64,000 bases of DNA, from assembly GCF_019042245.1 (NCBI RefSeq), contig NZ_JAHQCX010000018.1, positions 57,686 through 121,685 of the forward strand, given 5' to 3'. Positions 16,211-25,630 of this stretch are shown piece after piece. The translations under genes and the position numbers were made by a program. The DNA is from Diplocloster modestus. GTDB taxonomy: Bacteria; Bacillota; Clostridia; Lachnospirales; Lachnospiraceae. Under the pieces are notes generated by a model that worked only from the letters and a program-made list of their open reading frames with translations, was not told the origin of the DNA and did not search any database. How positions within the stretch are numbered: position 1 is the first letter of the stretch; the number at the start of each line of letters is the position of its first letter.

Positions 16211-17167
16211 ATGAAAATCGACTTTAATTCTACTGTAAAGGGAAGCTTATTGGAAAATTTCTATCCCCGCGGCTGGGATATGGCCAAAATCGACGCCTGC
16301 GTAAGCCACGCTCCCGAGGAAATCAGCGAGCGCCAGCCGTTCTGGAATGAAGGCTTTCAGATCGCTTCCTGTAAAACAATTGAAGAGTTTAATGTAAAAC
16401 TGGGACATGAGATCGCACTGGAAATCAAAACCGCCAAAGACAAAGGGCAGATTCTGGCTATGATTCTTCCAGTGGGGCCTATGGGTATGTATGAATGGGT
16501 CGTCTATTTTCTGAAACAGTGGAACGTATCCTGTGACCATCTCTATTGCTTTAACATGGATGAATGGGCAGATGGGGACGGTAATACCCTGGAAAGCACA
16601 AATCCTGCTTCTTTCCAGTATGCCATGGAACACGCTTTCTACAACCCGCTGGGCGAACTGACGGTTCCCGTCCCGCAGCGTAACTTTGCAACCAGGGAGA
16701 ACCTTCCCACTTATCCGGATAAGATCAAAGCCTTAAAGGAGCAGGGCGCCCGTCTGATTACCGTATATGGAATCGGAAGAATGTGTCATATCGCTTTCTG
16801 GGAGCCCCATTTTGCGGACGAATTCTCTTCCGATGAAGAGTGGAGGCAGCAATGCTACCGGACAGGCGCCAGGCTGCATCCGCTTACCGTGGAGCAGAAC
16901 GCGATTACCAGCTTTAAGAGCAGAACCACTCTGGTGTCCTGTACCGCCAACACGGTGGGGCCGGGATTGTTCCTTCAGTCTGACCGGATGATCGGCGGGG
17001 CGGACGGAGCTCTTTCCAGAGGGATGCAGTGGCAGGGAATGTCTCTGTGGATGACGCTGCGGTATGGTCCTGACCGCTATGTCACTTCGTCTTATGTCCC
17101 TACGGTTCCCGGGACGCTGCTTTATCTGGATGAGCTGGCCGGGCCGTTGGTGGCGGAGTGCAACTGA
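16211..17167 (+). CDS. Divergent glucosamine-6-phosphate isomerase/deaminase (NagB)-like protein
   Basis: 318 residues, longer than NagB (about 240-270) because of an N-terminal extension of ~60 residues. The fold signature is kept: [14 protein letters not shown] (NagB reads FNMDEY) and [13 protein letters not shown] (NagB reads VGxDGHIAFNEP). The His and Glu of that second motif are kept, but the aspartate usually two residues before the His is Met. The C-terminal half is rich in hydroxyl residues and has [13 protein letters not shown], like the late helix of NagB. It likely handles an amino-sugar phosphate analogue, but the reaction may differ from NagB. Confidence 0.72.
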   Translation: MKIDFNSTVKGSLLENFYPRGWDMAKIDACVSHAPEEISERQPFWNEGFQIASCKTIEEFNVKLGHEIALEIKTAKDKGQILAMILPVGPMGMYEWVVYFLKQWNVSCDHLYCFNMDEWADGDGNTLESTNPASFQYAMEHAFYNPLGELTVPVPQRNFATRENLPTYPDKIKALKEQGARLITVYGIGRMCHIAFWEPHFADEFSSDEEWRQQCYRTGARLHPLTVEQNAITSFKSRTTLVSCTANTVGPGLFLQSDRMIGGADGALSRGMQWQGMSLWMTLRYGPDRYVTSSYVPTVPGTLLYLDELAGPLVAECN

Positions 17168-17200
17168 GATTTTAGCTTAAGGTCCGGCGGGAAGATTGAG

Positions 17201-17240
17201 ATGTGGCAGGAGGATCACTTCCTGCCACATCTTTTATTAT
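17201..17240 (+). terminator. Rho-independent terminator after the NagB-like gene
   Basis: A perfect 11-bp stem, ATGTGGCAGGA (17201-17211) and TCCTGCCACAT (17220-17230), has an 8-base loop and is followed by CTTTTATTAT. It lies only 17 bases ahead of the next gene's start, so it probably gives partial read-through or the next gene has its own promoter. Confidence 0.85.
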
Positions 17241-17256
17241 CAGAAAGGAGACAGAA

Positions 17257-18309
17257 ATGAGTGGAATAGTCAGATGGGGGATTATCGGAGCGGGCGGGAT
17301 TGCCAGGCGCAGGACCATTCCGGCGCTGAATTTGATCTCAAACGCCCGGGTGGCAGCAGTGATGGATAAGAATGGGGTGACACTGTCACAGCTGCGGGAG
17401 GAGTATGGAATAGAGAATTGTTACCAGGAGGAAGAGGCCCTGCTAGGGGACCCGGAAGTGGATGCGGTGTATATCGCGTCGCCGGTTAAGTTTCATCTGG
17501 AACAGGCCCGCCGGGTTCTGGACGCGGGAAAACATCTGCTGATTGAGAAGCCGGTAGCTTTGGATGCCGGGGAAGCGGAAGAACTTTTGCGCTATGCCAG
17601 CGGAAAGGAGCTTTGTACAGGCGTCGGTATGGTGATGCGCTTTCATGGCGGGCATGAGAGCATTCGAAAGATCGTCCGGGATGGCCTGCTTGGGGATATT
17701 GTTTCCTGCCGGGCCCAGCTGACCTGCTGGTTTCCGAAGATGGATGGGAACTGGCGGCAGGTGAAAGCCATTGCCGGCGGGGGAGCCTTGACGGATATGG
17801 GGATTCATTGCATCGATCTGATGAGATATCTGCTGGGGGATGAGGTGGAGAAGGTCTGCGGTATGGTAGATCATAAGACGTTTGATTATGAGGTGGAGGA
17901 CAGCGTCTCCGCTGTTTTGAGGATGCGCAAAGGGGCGGATTGTTTTATCAATGCGAATTTTAATATCCCGGATGAAGCCGCCCATTGCCCGCTGGAGATC
18001 TATGGCACGAAGGGGAGTGTTCTGGCTTATGATACGATTGGGCAGGATGGGGAAGGGGATATTTTTCTCACCGTGTCTGATTCGGAGAAAGGGTACGCCA
18101 GCAGCCAGGTACGCAGCGGTACAGATGGCGGAAGGAAACTGCCGTATGAGCAGGTTAATATATATGCCCGGCAGCTGGAGGAATTCTCTGCGTGTATCTT
18201 AGAGAAGCGGCCCGCACGGACTACCCTTGCGGACGCCTGTCAGACCATGAAGGTGGTGGACGCGATCTATCGCTCATCACTGGAGGAACGTACGGTATAT
18301 TTGGATTGA
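17257..18309 (+). CDS. Gfo/Idh/MocA family NAD(P)-dependent oxidoreductase
   Basis: 350 residues from the ATG at 17257, preceded by AAAGGAG; an upstream in-frame start at 17203 sits inside the terminator stem and is rejected. Rossmann motif WGIIGAGGIARRR, catalytic loop LLIEKPVALD, and C-terminal GGGALTDMGIHCIDLMRYLLG. It is the third dehydrogenase of this type in the island and is followed by an aldose-epimerase-like gene, which fits a role in rare-sugar oxidation. Confidence 0.88.
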   Translation: MSGIVRWGIIGAGGIARRRTIPALNLISNARVAAVMDKNGVTLSQLREEYGIENCYQEEEALLGDPEVDAVYIASPVKFHLEQARRVLDAGKHLLIEKPVALDAGEAEELLRYASGKELCTGVGMVMRFHGGHESIRKIVRDGLLGDIVSCRAQLTCWFPKMDGNWRQVKAIAGGGALTDMGIHCIDLMRYLLGDEVEKVCGMVDHKTFDYEVEDSVSAVLRMRKGADCFINANFNIPDEAAHCPLEIYGTKGSVLAYDTIGQDGEGDIFLTVSDSEKGYASSQVRSGTDGGRKLPYEQVNIYARQLEEFSACILEKRPARTTLADACQTMKVVDAIYRSSLEERTVYLD

Positions 18310-18364
18310 ATCAAAGCGGCATCATTGGAGACGGTCAGGTTACGGCTGAAAGGATGGGATAGCG

Positions 18365-19399
18365 GTGGGAAGTAAATTTTTTGGAGTGAGAAATTATGGC
18401 TGCCGGATACGGGAGTATTCGGCGGATGGGATGCGGTGTGTCAGCCTGGAGAATAATCTGATCCGTGTGGGGATCTTGCTGGATAAGGGCGCGGATATCT
18501 TTGAATACATATACAAGCCGCAGGATGTGGATTTTATGTTCCGTTCTCCGCTGCCCTTTGCGAAGGGCGCGATCCCTACGACCGCTAATCCGGCGGGAAA
18601 TTTTATGGATTTTTATGAGGGCGGGTGGCAGGTTATGTTCCCGGGGATCAGTACCGGCGGATGTGTGTGCGGCGCGGCGCTGGGTATGCACGGGGAGGCA
18701 GCCCTGCTCGCCTGGGATATGGAGGTGGTAAGGGATGAAGCTGCTGAAATATCGGTGCGTTTGGAAGTCCGGACAATGCGGTTCCCTTTCCGGCTTTCGA
18801 GAACTCTCAAACTGCGGGAAAATGATTGCACTCTGTATATTGAAGAACAGGTTGTGAACGAGGGCAGACAGGAGATTTCGTATCAGTGGGGCCAGCACCC
18901 TGCGCTGGGCGGCAGTTTTCTGGATGACTCCTGTGAAATCTGTGTGGATGGGTATCCGGCATTCCAGGCGGTTCAGGCAGATCTGGGGCCGGCCTGCTGT
19001 CTGGCCCCGGGTCAGCGGGGAATCTGGCCCGCCGCGACAGGCAGGGACAAAAAGGACGTGGATCTGAGCGCAGTACACAGCATGGACAGCCGGGAATACC
19101 GGGAGTTTGGCCTGTCTGAATTGAAAGAGGGGGCATTTGAGGTCCTAAATCACCGGCGGCAGCTGGGGTTTGGCATGAAGTGGGATAAGGAGGTATTTCC
19201 GTATATCTGGGTCTGGCAGATGTATGGCGGAGGGGCCGGTTATCCTTTTTATGGCCGGGCCTACACCCTGGCTCTGGAAATGTGGAATTCACTTCCCGGC
19301 GGCCTGGAAAACGCGGTGGCGGCAGGTACTGCGCCGAGCTTAAAGGAAGGGGAAAGTATCCGGACTTCCTATGAAGTATTTGTCCGCGATTATAAATAG
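18365..19399 (+). CDS. DUF4432-type aldose 1-epimerase-like protein
   Basis: 344 residues. The start is a GTG at 18365; upstream AAAGGATGGG is a moderate site. The protein looks like the galactose-mutarotase beta-sandwich superfamily (DUF4432 branch): LIRVGILLDKGADIFEY, GGWQVMFPG, GAALGMHGEAALLAWD with the usual GxHGE motif, and SYQWGQHPALGG with the late catalytic-type His. It would act on the anomeric carbon of a sugar in the cytoplasm. It is co-directional with the oxidoreductase 55 bases upstream. Confidence 0.78.
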   Translation: MGSKFFGVRNYGCRIREYSADGMRCVSLENNLIRVGILLDKGADIFEYIYKPQDVDFMFRSPLPFAKGAIPTTANPAGNFMDFYEGGWQVMFPGISTGGCVCGAALGMHGEAALLAWDMEVVRDEAAEISVRLEVRTMRFPFRLSRTLKLRENDCTLYIEEQVVNEGRQEISYQWGQHPALGGSFLDDSCEICVDGYPAFQAVQADLGPACCLAPGQRGIWPAATGRDKKDVDLSAVHSMDSREYREFGLSELKEGAFEVLNHRRQLGFGMKWDKEVFPYIWVWQMYGGGAGYPFYGRAYTLALEMWNSLPGGLENAVAAGTAPSLKEGESIRTSYEVFVRDYK

Positions 19400-19467
19400 T
19401 TCGAAAGCTGACTAAAGACTTAAATACTGATATAGAGAACAAAGGCTTAAAATAGGAGGAGGTTCAT

Positions 19468-19965
19468 ATGGAGGAACAATTATTGGAGCAGTGTAAGAGG
19501 GAAGAGACAGAGCTGCAGTTCCATTCTTTTTCTCATAACGACGCGCTGAAACTGGGGTTGGATCTGCTTAAAGCCAGCGAAGAATATCCGGGTATCCTGG
19601 GTATTGAGATCCGCATAAACCATGTGACGGTCTTTAAATATCTGCCGGATGGAACCGGCGCCTATCACGATATGTGGCTTCGCAGGAAAAGCAATCTGGT
19701 GGATGTAAGAGAAATGAGTACACTGCGGGCTTTCGCGGAACTTGCCGTGTTAAAGGAAGATCTGCAAAAGGACTGGCTGTTGGATCCGGCAGAGTACGCC
19801 GCCTGCGGCGGCGGATTTCCGATTCGGATACAGGATAGCAGTGTCATCGGCTCGATCTGTGTGTCCGGTTTGCCCCATCTTCAGGATCATGCGGTCCTGA
19901 TTGCAGGGATCCGCAGATTCCTGGCTTCCCCTTCTGTCGCAGGAAGAGGCAGGTGCCAGGATTAA
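19468..19965 (+). CDS. UPF0303 / haem-degrading-like family protein
   Basis: 165 residues, ATG with AGGAGGAGG upstream. The pattern ALKLGLDLL ... DMWLRRKSN, EYAACGGGFPIRI and GSICVSGLPHLQDHAVL is that of the UPF0303 family (YBR137W-like, in the GlcG/HbpS group). Members occur in sugar-catabolic operons, but their chemistry is not settled. Last gene of this run, followed by a terminator. Confidence 0.8.
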   Translation: MEEQLLEQCKREETELQFHSFSHNDALKLGLDLLKASEEYPGILGIEIRINHVTVFKYLPDGTGAYHDMWLRRKSNLVDVREMSTLRAFAELAVLKEDLQKDWLLDPAEYAACGGGFPIRIQDSSVIGSICVSGLPHLQDHAVLIAGIRRFLASPSVAGRGRCQD

Positions 19966-20018
19966 TTGGAATTTGTAATACGGGGCTATAAAAAACTCGT
20001 TATATTTTAAGTAAAACA

Positions 20019-20068
20019 ATCCCGCTAAAACCTGGATTTACCGTGGCTATGGCGGGATGTTTTTGTTC
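20019..20068 (+). terminator. Rho-independent terminator between convergent genes
   Basis: ATCCCGC (20019-20025) pairs with GCGGGAT (20052-20058), with possible inner pairing, and is followed by GTTTTTGTTC. It lies 54 bases after the UPF0303 stop and ahead of the convergent GH28-like gene. Confidence 0.7.
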
Positions 20069-20209
20069 TGAGAGGGGTTTTTTTAAAGCCCCGTTTTTTT
20101 ATCTTATTCCGTCCGAGTTCCCCCCATGAGACTGTCCGAAAACCAGGGCGCAGCCTTCCAGGTGTCCGTTCTGTACGGACGTACCCGATCGGGGCATACG
20201 GGATATCGG

Positions 20210-22273
20210 TTACTCGTAGATAATCGTCGGCGTCCAGGATGTTGAATCATAGGCGGTGTTATCTCGTTTATCCACCCGGAACGATATCACGTCATCCTGG
20301 GCTACGCTGGTAGAAATCTCTGCGGCCGCGCCCACCGTATCGTTATATGCGATCGTCCGCCATACCCCGTTGACAGGCCAGATCATCTGGTTGTTTTTCC
20401 AGATGCTGACGTTCACGCCGTCTCCCCCCTCCGAAGCATATTTCCTGACCGTTCCGCTGACCGATATGGTGCCGCTTCTGGGCGCCTTCCAGTCCAGCAG
20501 GATCTGTGTCTCATCGGGATGCAGCAGCAGCTGATCCTGTTCCACCCAGATGGCATCCCATTGTTTCGGTCCCCGCCAATGATTGGAACCATCCGGATTC
20601 CAGGCCATATCCTGTGTGCCGATACCGGCCTGCCAGGTCCGGTAATACCAGCCGTTTTCTCCCTGTATCCCGGATAGCTGCTCCGCCGCCTGATAGCGGT
20701 TTGAAGGGGCTGTAATAGGGCCGTTTGCGGTGATACCCTCCGGATTCAGATCTGATATCAGGCGGATATTTTTCCCAAAGGAATTCACGGAAAAAATATC
20801 TGTATTAAAATCCGATAATTGCGTATCGTTGATCCTGATATTCTCAAACCGGATATCCGATATCTGATGCTCTGAATCGCGGCCGGATATCCGGATCTGA
20901 TTGGAACCGTCAGAATTGGATGTAATATTGCGGTACGTGATGTTCTGTATGGAACCGGGCCACTGCCAGTTCCCCGCCAGGCTTCCGAACCAGAAGCTGT
21001 CCTCCATTGTGATATTGATCAGTCTTTTTGCCTTTTCCACCCGGATATCCTCAAATGTTACATTCCGGATCTGTGTGGCATTCAGCGCGCAGATATTGAT
21101 GGCCGAGCGCTCTGTGAGCTGATCCGGATAATTCAGGTCGTCATAATTCCTGAGGATGTCGATATTCTGAAACCGAATTTGATCAAAACAGCTGGCCTGG
21201 GTTTCGGCTCCGATGCCGATCGCATTGTTGGCGTCACTCCACAGTTGGGAATTCTGATAGGTAATATTACTGGTAGGAAGAGCCAGGGACGGATCTTCTG
21301 CAGGATTATAGCCGCTGTTACCTGTCCCTTTGATCGCTACGCTGTCGTCACAGGAGTGAATAAAGCTGCCGTCAAACAGCACATCCTGGCAGTTGGCCAC
21401 ATTAAATCCGTCGGAGGATGCATATCTGGCATTGATGGCTTTGTAGTTTTTTACGGTTACGTTCCTGCATTTCCACATAAAGGAAATCCAGGAATTCATA
21501 TCACGGATGACGGTAATATCCCTGACCGTCACGTCAGTTGAATTTTTCAGCGCAATCGCTACCCCGTCATAGCTGTCCTGGGCTGCGTAATCGTTCAGCA
21601 GGATTCCGGGGCCGCAGATGGTGACGTGGTCCGCGTTCTGAACCAGAACCCGCCCCCGCAATACGGCACCGCCTTCGAGATAGAGTGTCTGGCCGGATGT
21701 AAGCATTAACGGCGGCTGGCCGGACAGATCATAATATCCCGGACTGTAGTGAATCACACTGCTGCTCTGAATATCTGGTATATCCGTCAGCGGTTCACGG
21801 ATAAACAGATGCAGGACTCTGCCGTTATAGTTTCCGTCGGGCAAAAAAGTGATATCCGTTCCGGGCTGTGCGGTAAATGTTACTTTATTTCCCACCCGCT
21901 GCCCGCTCAATCCCAGTGAACCCGGCAGTAACGCATAATCCGCAAATGAAAAATTAATGTTTATCTGTATTTCAACAGGGCCGGAACTCTCAAATGTCCC
22001 GTAGGATACGGGATTCCCCCATGCGTTGTCCCCCGATACGCAGACCGGGACGCTCTGCTTGCCCGCCTGTACCTGGAAATCAGCAGAACTGTATTTCTCC
22101 GGCATGGCAGCCGGTTTTTCAAATATATTAAGCATCTGCCCATTTGCGGTATTTGATCCATTAACCTGCTGTGTACATACTGCAGTCTCATTCCCCCAAG
22201 CTGTACCGGCAGTCGTCAGACTTAAAATACTGCAGACAACAGCAGCCAGCACTGTTTTTTTCACATTTTTCAT
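20210..22273 (-). CDS. Secreted parallel beta-helix glycosidase (GH28-like) with C-terminal beta-sandwich domain
   Basis: 687 residues from the ATG at 22273 with GGAGGT upstream. The signal peptide MKNVKKTVLAAVVCSILSLT ends near residue 31. An N-terminal beta domain precedes a right-handed beta-helix (~150-530) with repeated strands such as VTVRDITV and VLFDGSFIH. GH28-like motifs are partly kept: SSDGFNVANC (for NTDG), SCDDSVAIKG (the DD pair), and IGIGAE where GH28 has a GHG turn; the RIK motif is not obvious. The last ~130 residues (WKAPRSGTISVSGTVRKY) resemble a carbohydrate-binding beta-sandwich. Probably an extracellular pectin- or glycan-cleaving enzyme, last gene of the polysaccharide operon. 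Confidence 0.82.
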   Translation of the reverse strand: MKNVKKTVLAAVVCSILSLTTAGTAWGNETAVCTQQVNGSNTANGQMLNIFEKPAAMPEKYSSADFQVQAGKQSVPVCVSGDNAWGNPVSYGTFESSGPVEIQININFSFADYALLPGSLGLSGQRVGNKVTFTAQPGTDITFLPDGNYNGRVLHLFIREPLTDIPDIQSSSVIHYSPGYYDLSGQPPLMLTSGQTLYLEGGAVLRGRVLVQNADHVTICGPGILLNDYAAQDSYDGVAIALKNSTDVTVRDITVIRDMNSWISFMWKCRNVTVKNYKAINARYASSDGFNVANCQDVLFDGSFIHSCDDSVAIKGTGNSGYNPAEDPSLALPTSNITYQNSQLWSDANNAIGIGAETQASCFDQIRFQNIDILRNYDDLNYPDQLTERSAINICALNATQIRNVTFEDIRVEKAKRLINITMEDSFWFGSLAGNWQWPGSIQNITYRNITSNSDGSNQIRISGRDSEHQISDIRFENIRINDTQLSDFNTDIFSVNSFGKNIRLISDLNPEGITANGPITAPSNRYQAAEQLSGIQGENGWYYRTWQAGIGTQDMAWNPDGSNHWRGPKQWDAIWVEQDQLLLHPDETQILLDWKAPRSGTISVSGTVRKYASEGGDGVNVSIWKNNQMIWPVNGVWRTIAYNDTVGAAAEISTSVAQDDVISFRVDKRDNTAYDSTSWTPTIIYE

Positions 22274-22284
22274 TTTTACCTCCA

Positions 22285-22305
22285 ACGGCGCACCCCATGC
22301 GCCGT
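22285..22305 (-). other. Short hairpin ahead of the secreted GH28-like gene
   Basis: ACGGCGCA (22285-22292) and TGCGCCGT (22298-22305) form a perfect 8-bp stem with a 5-base loop, directly upstream of the GGAGGT site. There is no T-run. It may be an operator palindrome or an mRNA structure tuning translation of the last operon gene. Confidence 0.5.
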
Positions 22306-22362
22306 AAATACTTCAGAAATAAGGTTTACGGTAACCCTGCATCCTTCCCGGCTCTATCTGAC

Positions 22363-23250
22363 CTATCCTAATTTGAGATCCTGTTCCAACACCTGGACCG
22401 GAATGAAACGGGCTCGTTCAAAGGGCGTCTTGTTTGGCTGATGGACCGCCAGCATCATCCTGCCATCCAGCGTGTAGAATACCATTCCATGGCCTCCGTC
22501 CGCGGCAAAAAACGGCTTAGGGGCATGGCGCCATGGCCCTGTGATTTTACCACTGCTGCTATATGCCGTCCCTATTGAATAACCCGTTACGGAATAACTG
22601 GACCACAGCAGCAGCAGCCCCCCGTCTTTCTGGCGCATAATATAAGGCCCGTCCGTCACATAATTCTCTCCCCCGCCTTGTATTACATCCCCTGTGTCAT
22701 TCATACTCCACCCGGACCGGGAGGCCCGGAACATCACAGCAGGCAGGGAACAGCCCGACTTCAGATCCTCCGTCAGTCTCATACAGCACATGGCCCCGTC
22801 ATGGATCTGAGTCCACTCATGAGAAAATATCAGCCAGGGAGAATCCGTATCATCCAGATACAGCGTTCCGTCCAGGCACTCCCACCCGGCGGGCGTGACG
22901 GGTTCCCGGGAAAGCGGGAGAAAAGGCCCTAAGGGGCTCTGGCTCCACAGAATATGCACTGCCCTTCTGTGCTCTGCCGATTTAAAACTGGCCGGCATAT
23001 AATAGGCTCCACGGTATCGGTGGACCTCCGGCGCCCAAAAATTCCGGTCCGCCCAAAAGTCTGCGGGCGGGCTGAAAACCGGATAAGGGCCTTCCCATAT
23101 TTTCAGATCAGAGCTTTTGTAAGCCTGAAATCCCTGTGCATGCACGCCCCAGGGATCTTTGTCCGTTGTTCCGTAGAGGTAATAGCATCCTTCCTCCGGG
23201 ACTGTCAGGACAAATGGATCCCGAATCTGTATGTCATTTATAGACAGCAT
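22363..23250 (-). CDS. Glycoside hydrolase family 43 protein
   Basis: 295 residues if translation starts at the ATG at 23250, which has AAGGATAG 8 bases upstream and begins directly with the typical MLSINDIQIRDPFVL N-terminus. A longer frame to 23361 would overlap the upstream gene and lacks a site. The five-bladed propeller signatures are IRDPF (catalytic-base Asp), FWAPEVHRY, CLDGTLYLDD and YVTDGPYIM, where many GH43 enzymes have EGP. No signal peptide, so cytoplasmic. It probably trims arabinose- or xylose-containing oligosaccharides brought in by the adjacent importer. Confidence 0.85.
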   Translation of the reverse strand: MLSINDIQIRDPFVLTVPEEGCYYLYGTTDKDPWGVHAQGFQAYKSSDLKIWEGPYPVFSPPADFWADRNFWAPEVHRYRGAYYMPASFKSAEHRRAVHILWSQSPLGPFLPLSREPVTPAGWECLDGTLYLDDTDSPWLIFSHEWTQIHDGAMCCMRLTEDLKSGCSLPAVMFRASRSGWSMNDTGDVIQGGGENYVTDGPYIMRQKDGGLLLLWSSYSVTGYSIGTAYSSSGKITGPWRHAPKPFFAADGGHGMVFYTLDGRMMLAVHQPNKTPFERARFIPVQVLEQDLKLG

Positions 23251-23317
23251 ATCTTCTATCCTTTCCGCCACAAAATTCCAATATGTCCGGTACCTATTCA
23301 TCTGATACCGCTTTGTC

Positions 23318-24808
23318 TCAAACTTCTTTGCCTGACGCCTCATTTCCAGATACAATAACATTCTTCACATAGGGATTCTGGTCGATCCACAATGGTTCCC
23401 CACCGTTATCGATCTGTTCCAGATAGATATTTTCCACCTCATGCCCTTCATCATATCCCCATATACGGATGGGCGTATTCTCCGGTATCCGGATATTCCG
23501 GAAACGGATGTCACGGATATGGCCCGCCCGGGTGTCCGTCGACCACCGGTCACGGTACAGCATACAATTGATCGCGCAGGCGCTTTCCTGCAGGATACGG
23601 ATGTTTTCAAAGAGGATATCCGACACTGTACCGCTGTCACACAGGGTGATGCACAACGCGCCCATCTCATATGCCCAGTCTGCCAGCCCGTGCAGCACCA
23701 GGCAGTCCCGGAAGATCACATCGCAGATGTCGCTTTTGGACTCCCCGGCGATTCCGATCCCCCGCACTTTATCGTCCCAGACAGTGCAGTTCTCCACCAG
23801 AATTTTCTCGCCGCCGCATACCGGAGGGGCCTCCATGGATTTGATGCATATGGCATCGTCCCCGGTTCTTATATAACAGCCGTCCACATGGACGTTCCGG
23901 CAATTCACGAGGTCGATGCCGTCGCTGTTCTGACGGTATCCGAGCATTACCAGATTTCGCACTTTGACATTTTCGCATCGGAACAGGGCTGTGGTCCAGT
24001 GTGCGGCGCCAATCAGGACCGGTCCGTCCAGGACCACATTTTCACAACCCGTGAGCCGGATCGTCCTGCGGGCGTGCCAGCTAAGGCCGGACAAATCTAT
24101 GATCCCGTAACCGATTATCTTTATATTCGATCTGTTATCTGCGCGGATAAAGTCGGCGTAATTGGGTATTCCGGCCCAGTCCTTCTCGGTCTTTGGCATT
24201 TCATCTTCCGCGGGCTGAACAGCACGCAGCACAGCCCCGGGTTCCAGATACAGGGTTTCATTGTCCTTCAATTCCACAGACTCCACTTCATGGATTCCCG
24301 CTTTATAAATCCGTATGCGCTGCTCCTTTGCAGCAGATTCACCATCGCCGCACCGCTTTCCGATACCATACTTTTCACAATCCACCGGCGATCGTATGAT
24401 AATGGTCAGCGGCGCATAGATCCTATCGTTGATCTCCACGGTCAGATATCCGGGCCCGGTAACCGTCCCCCGTATCTCATTTCCCTGCAGCTGAAATGGG
24501 AAATCCCCATTCAGCGTGTGAATCCTGGCACGAAAGACCTCTCTTAGGCTGCATACTTTTATATTCAGGGCTGCGGTCCCCTGCTCCAGCAGGATCTGGC
24601 AGAAACTGTGCGGCCCCCCATGCGTCACCGGCACCGAGCAGACCGGAATCTCCATTTTCCCGGCGTACATTCGCCATTCCCCGGACAGCGCCAGGTTATC
24701 CGGATAGGCGCCGGTGGGATCCGCCCCGTGTCTCATATATTCCAGCGGCTCGCCAGGTTTTCGGAGTCTTTCCGAAACCGGCGGCGTCAATTCCTCAGCT
24801 ATCATCAT
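23318..24808 (-). CDS. Glycoside hydrolase family 28-like protein, cytoplasmic
   Basis: 496 residues, ATG with AAGGGG upstream. No signal peptide. An N-terminal beta domain (~1-150) precedes a beta-helix with the GH28 motifs NSDGIDLVNC (NTDG-like), RTGDDAICIK (the DD pair) and DKVRGIGIAG at the GHG position. GH28 enzymes hydrolyse polygalacturonan or rhamnogalacturonan. A cytoplasmic copy beside a MalFG-type importer implies cleavage of imported pectic oligosaccharides. It lies 3 bases after the permease stop. Confidence 0.85.
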   Translation of the reverse strand: MMIAEELTPPVSERLRKPGEPLEYMRHGADPTGAYPDNLALSGEWRMYAGKMEIPVCSVPVTHGGPHSFCQILLEQGTAALNIKVCSLREVFRARIHTLNGDFPFQLQGNEIRGTVTGPGYLTVEINDRIYAPLTIIIRSPVDCEKYGIGKRCGDGESAAKEQRIRIYKAGIHEVESVELKDNETLYLEPGAVLRAVQPAEDEMPKTEKDWAGIPNYADFIRADNRSNIKIIGYGIIDLSGLSWHARRTIRLTGCENVVLDGPVLIGAAHWTTALFRCENVKVRNLVMLGYRQNSDGIDLVNCRNVHVDGCYIRTGDDAICIKSMEAPPVCGGEKILVENCTVWDDKVRGIGIAGESKSDICDVIFRDCLVLHGLADWAYEMGALCITLCDSGTVSDILFENIRILQESACAINCMLYRDRWSTDTRAGHIRDIRFRNIRIPENTPIRIWGYDEGHEVENIYLEQIDNGGEPLWIDQNPYVKNVIVSGNEASGKEV

Positions 24809-24811
24809 TGC

Positions 24812-25630
24812 TTACCCCTTTACTGCTCCGGAAGTCATCCCGGACATAATCTGTTTCTGTGCCATAAAGTATACGATAATCACCGGCAGGGATACCGCGA
24901 TGACATTCGCGAATACCAGGTTCCAGTCCGAACTGTGTACCCCGAAGAAATTATAGATCGTCAGCGTTAAGGTAAAGTTCCTGGAACTGTTCAGAAAATA
25001 AATGGTCGTGCCAAAATCATTCCATATCCCCATAAAAGTAATAATAAAGAGCGTGACTGTAATCGGTTTGAGCAGCGGGAATATAATGTGGAAAAACAGC
25101 TGAAGCCCGTTGCACCCGTCCAGCATCGCCGACTCATCCAGCTCTCTTGGTATACTCTTAAAATACCCGGTATACAGGAAAACTCCCATGGAAAGATTGG
25201 ATGCAATCAGCACAAGTCCCGCGGCCAGAAACGTCCGCACATGAATATAATAACAGATAAAATAGGTAGGAATGATCTGTCCCGGAATAAATAATCCCAT
25301 CAGTATCAGCATCAGCAGCCTTTTCGACGCTTTCGTCACCCTGCGCTGCAGTACAAATGCTGCCAGTGAGCTCACAAGGATAATAACCAGGACGCTGGGA
25401 ACGGTCAGCAGCACACTGTTCCGAAACGCGAGTCCAAGCCCCCCCTCCCTGAACATTTCCGTATAATTTTCCACGATATGCCACTGATCCGGCAGGGACA
25501 GATTCACCAGCGCGGCCTCTTCCTTGCTCTTAAAGGAATTGATCAGGATCATATAAAACGGCACCAGCATAAACACGCTGCAGATCAATGCGAAGATCTC
25601 CGCCAACATTCCGGATACTTTCTTTGCCAT
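24812..25630 (-). CDS. Carbohydrate ABC transporter permease (MalG family)
   Basis: 272 residues with about six membrane segments. Its start codon shares one base with the upstream permease's stop (TAATG). The cytoplasmic EAA-like loop reads LDESAMLDGCNGLQLFFHIIFP, matching the permease-ATPase contact motif. The locus has no ATPase gene, as is common for carbohydrate-uptake type 1 importers that share MsmK-like ATPases encoded elsewhere. Confidence 0.93.
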   Translation of the reverse strand: MAKKVSGMLAEIFALICSVFMLVPFYMILINSFKSKEEAALVNLSLPDQWHIVENYTEMFREGGLGLAFRNSVLLTVPSVLVIILVSSLAAFVLQRRVTKASKRLLMLILMGLFIPGQIIPTYFICYYIHVRTFLAAGLVLIASNLSMGVFLYTGYFKSIPRELDESAMLDGCNGLQLFFHIIFPLLKPITVTLFIITFMGIWNDFGTTIYFLNSSRNFTLTLTIYNFFGVHSSDWNLVFANVIAVSLPVIIVYFMAQKQIMSGMTSGAVKG

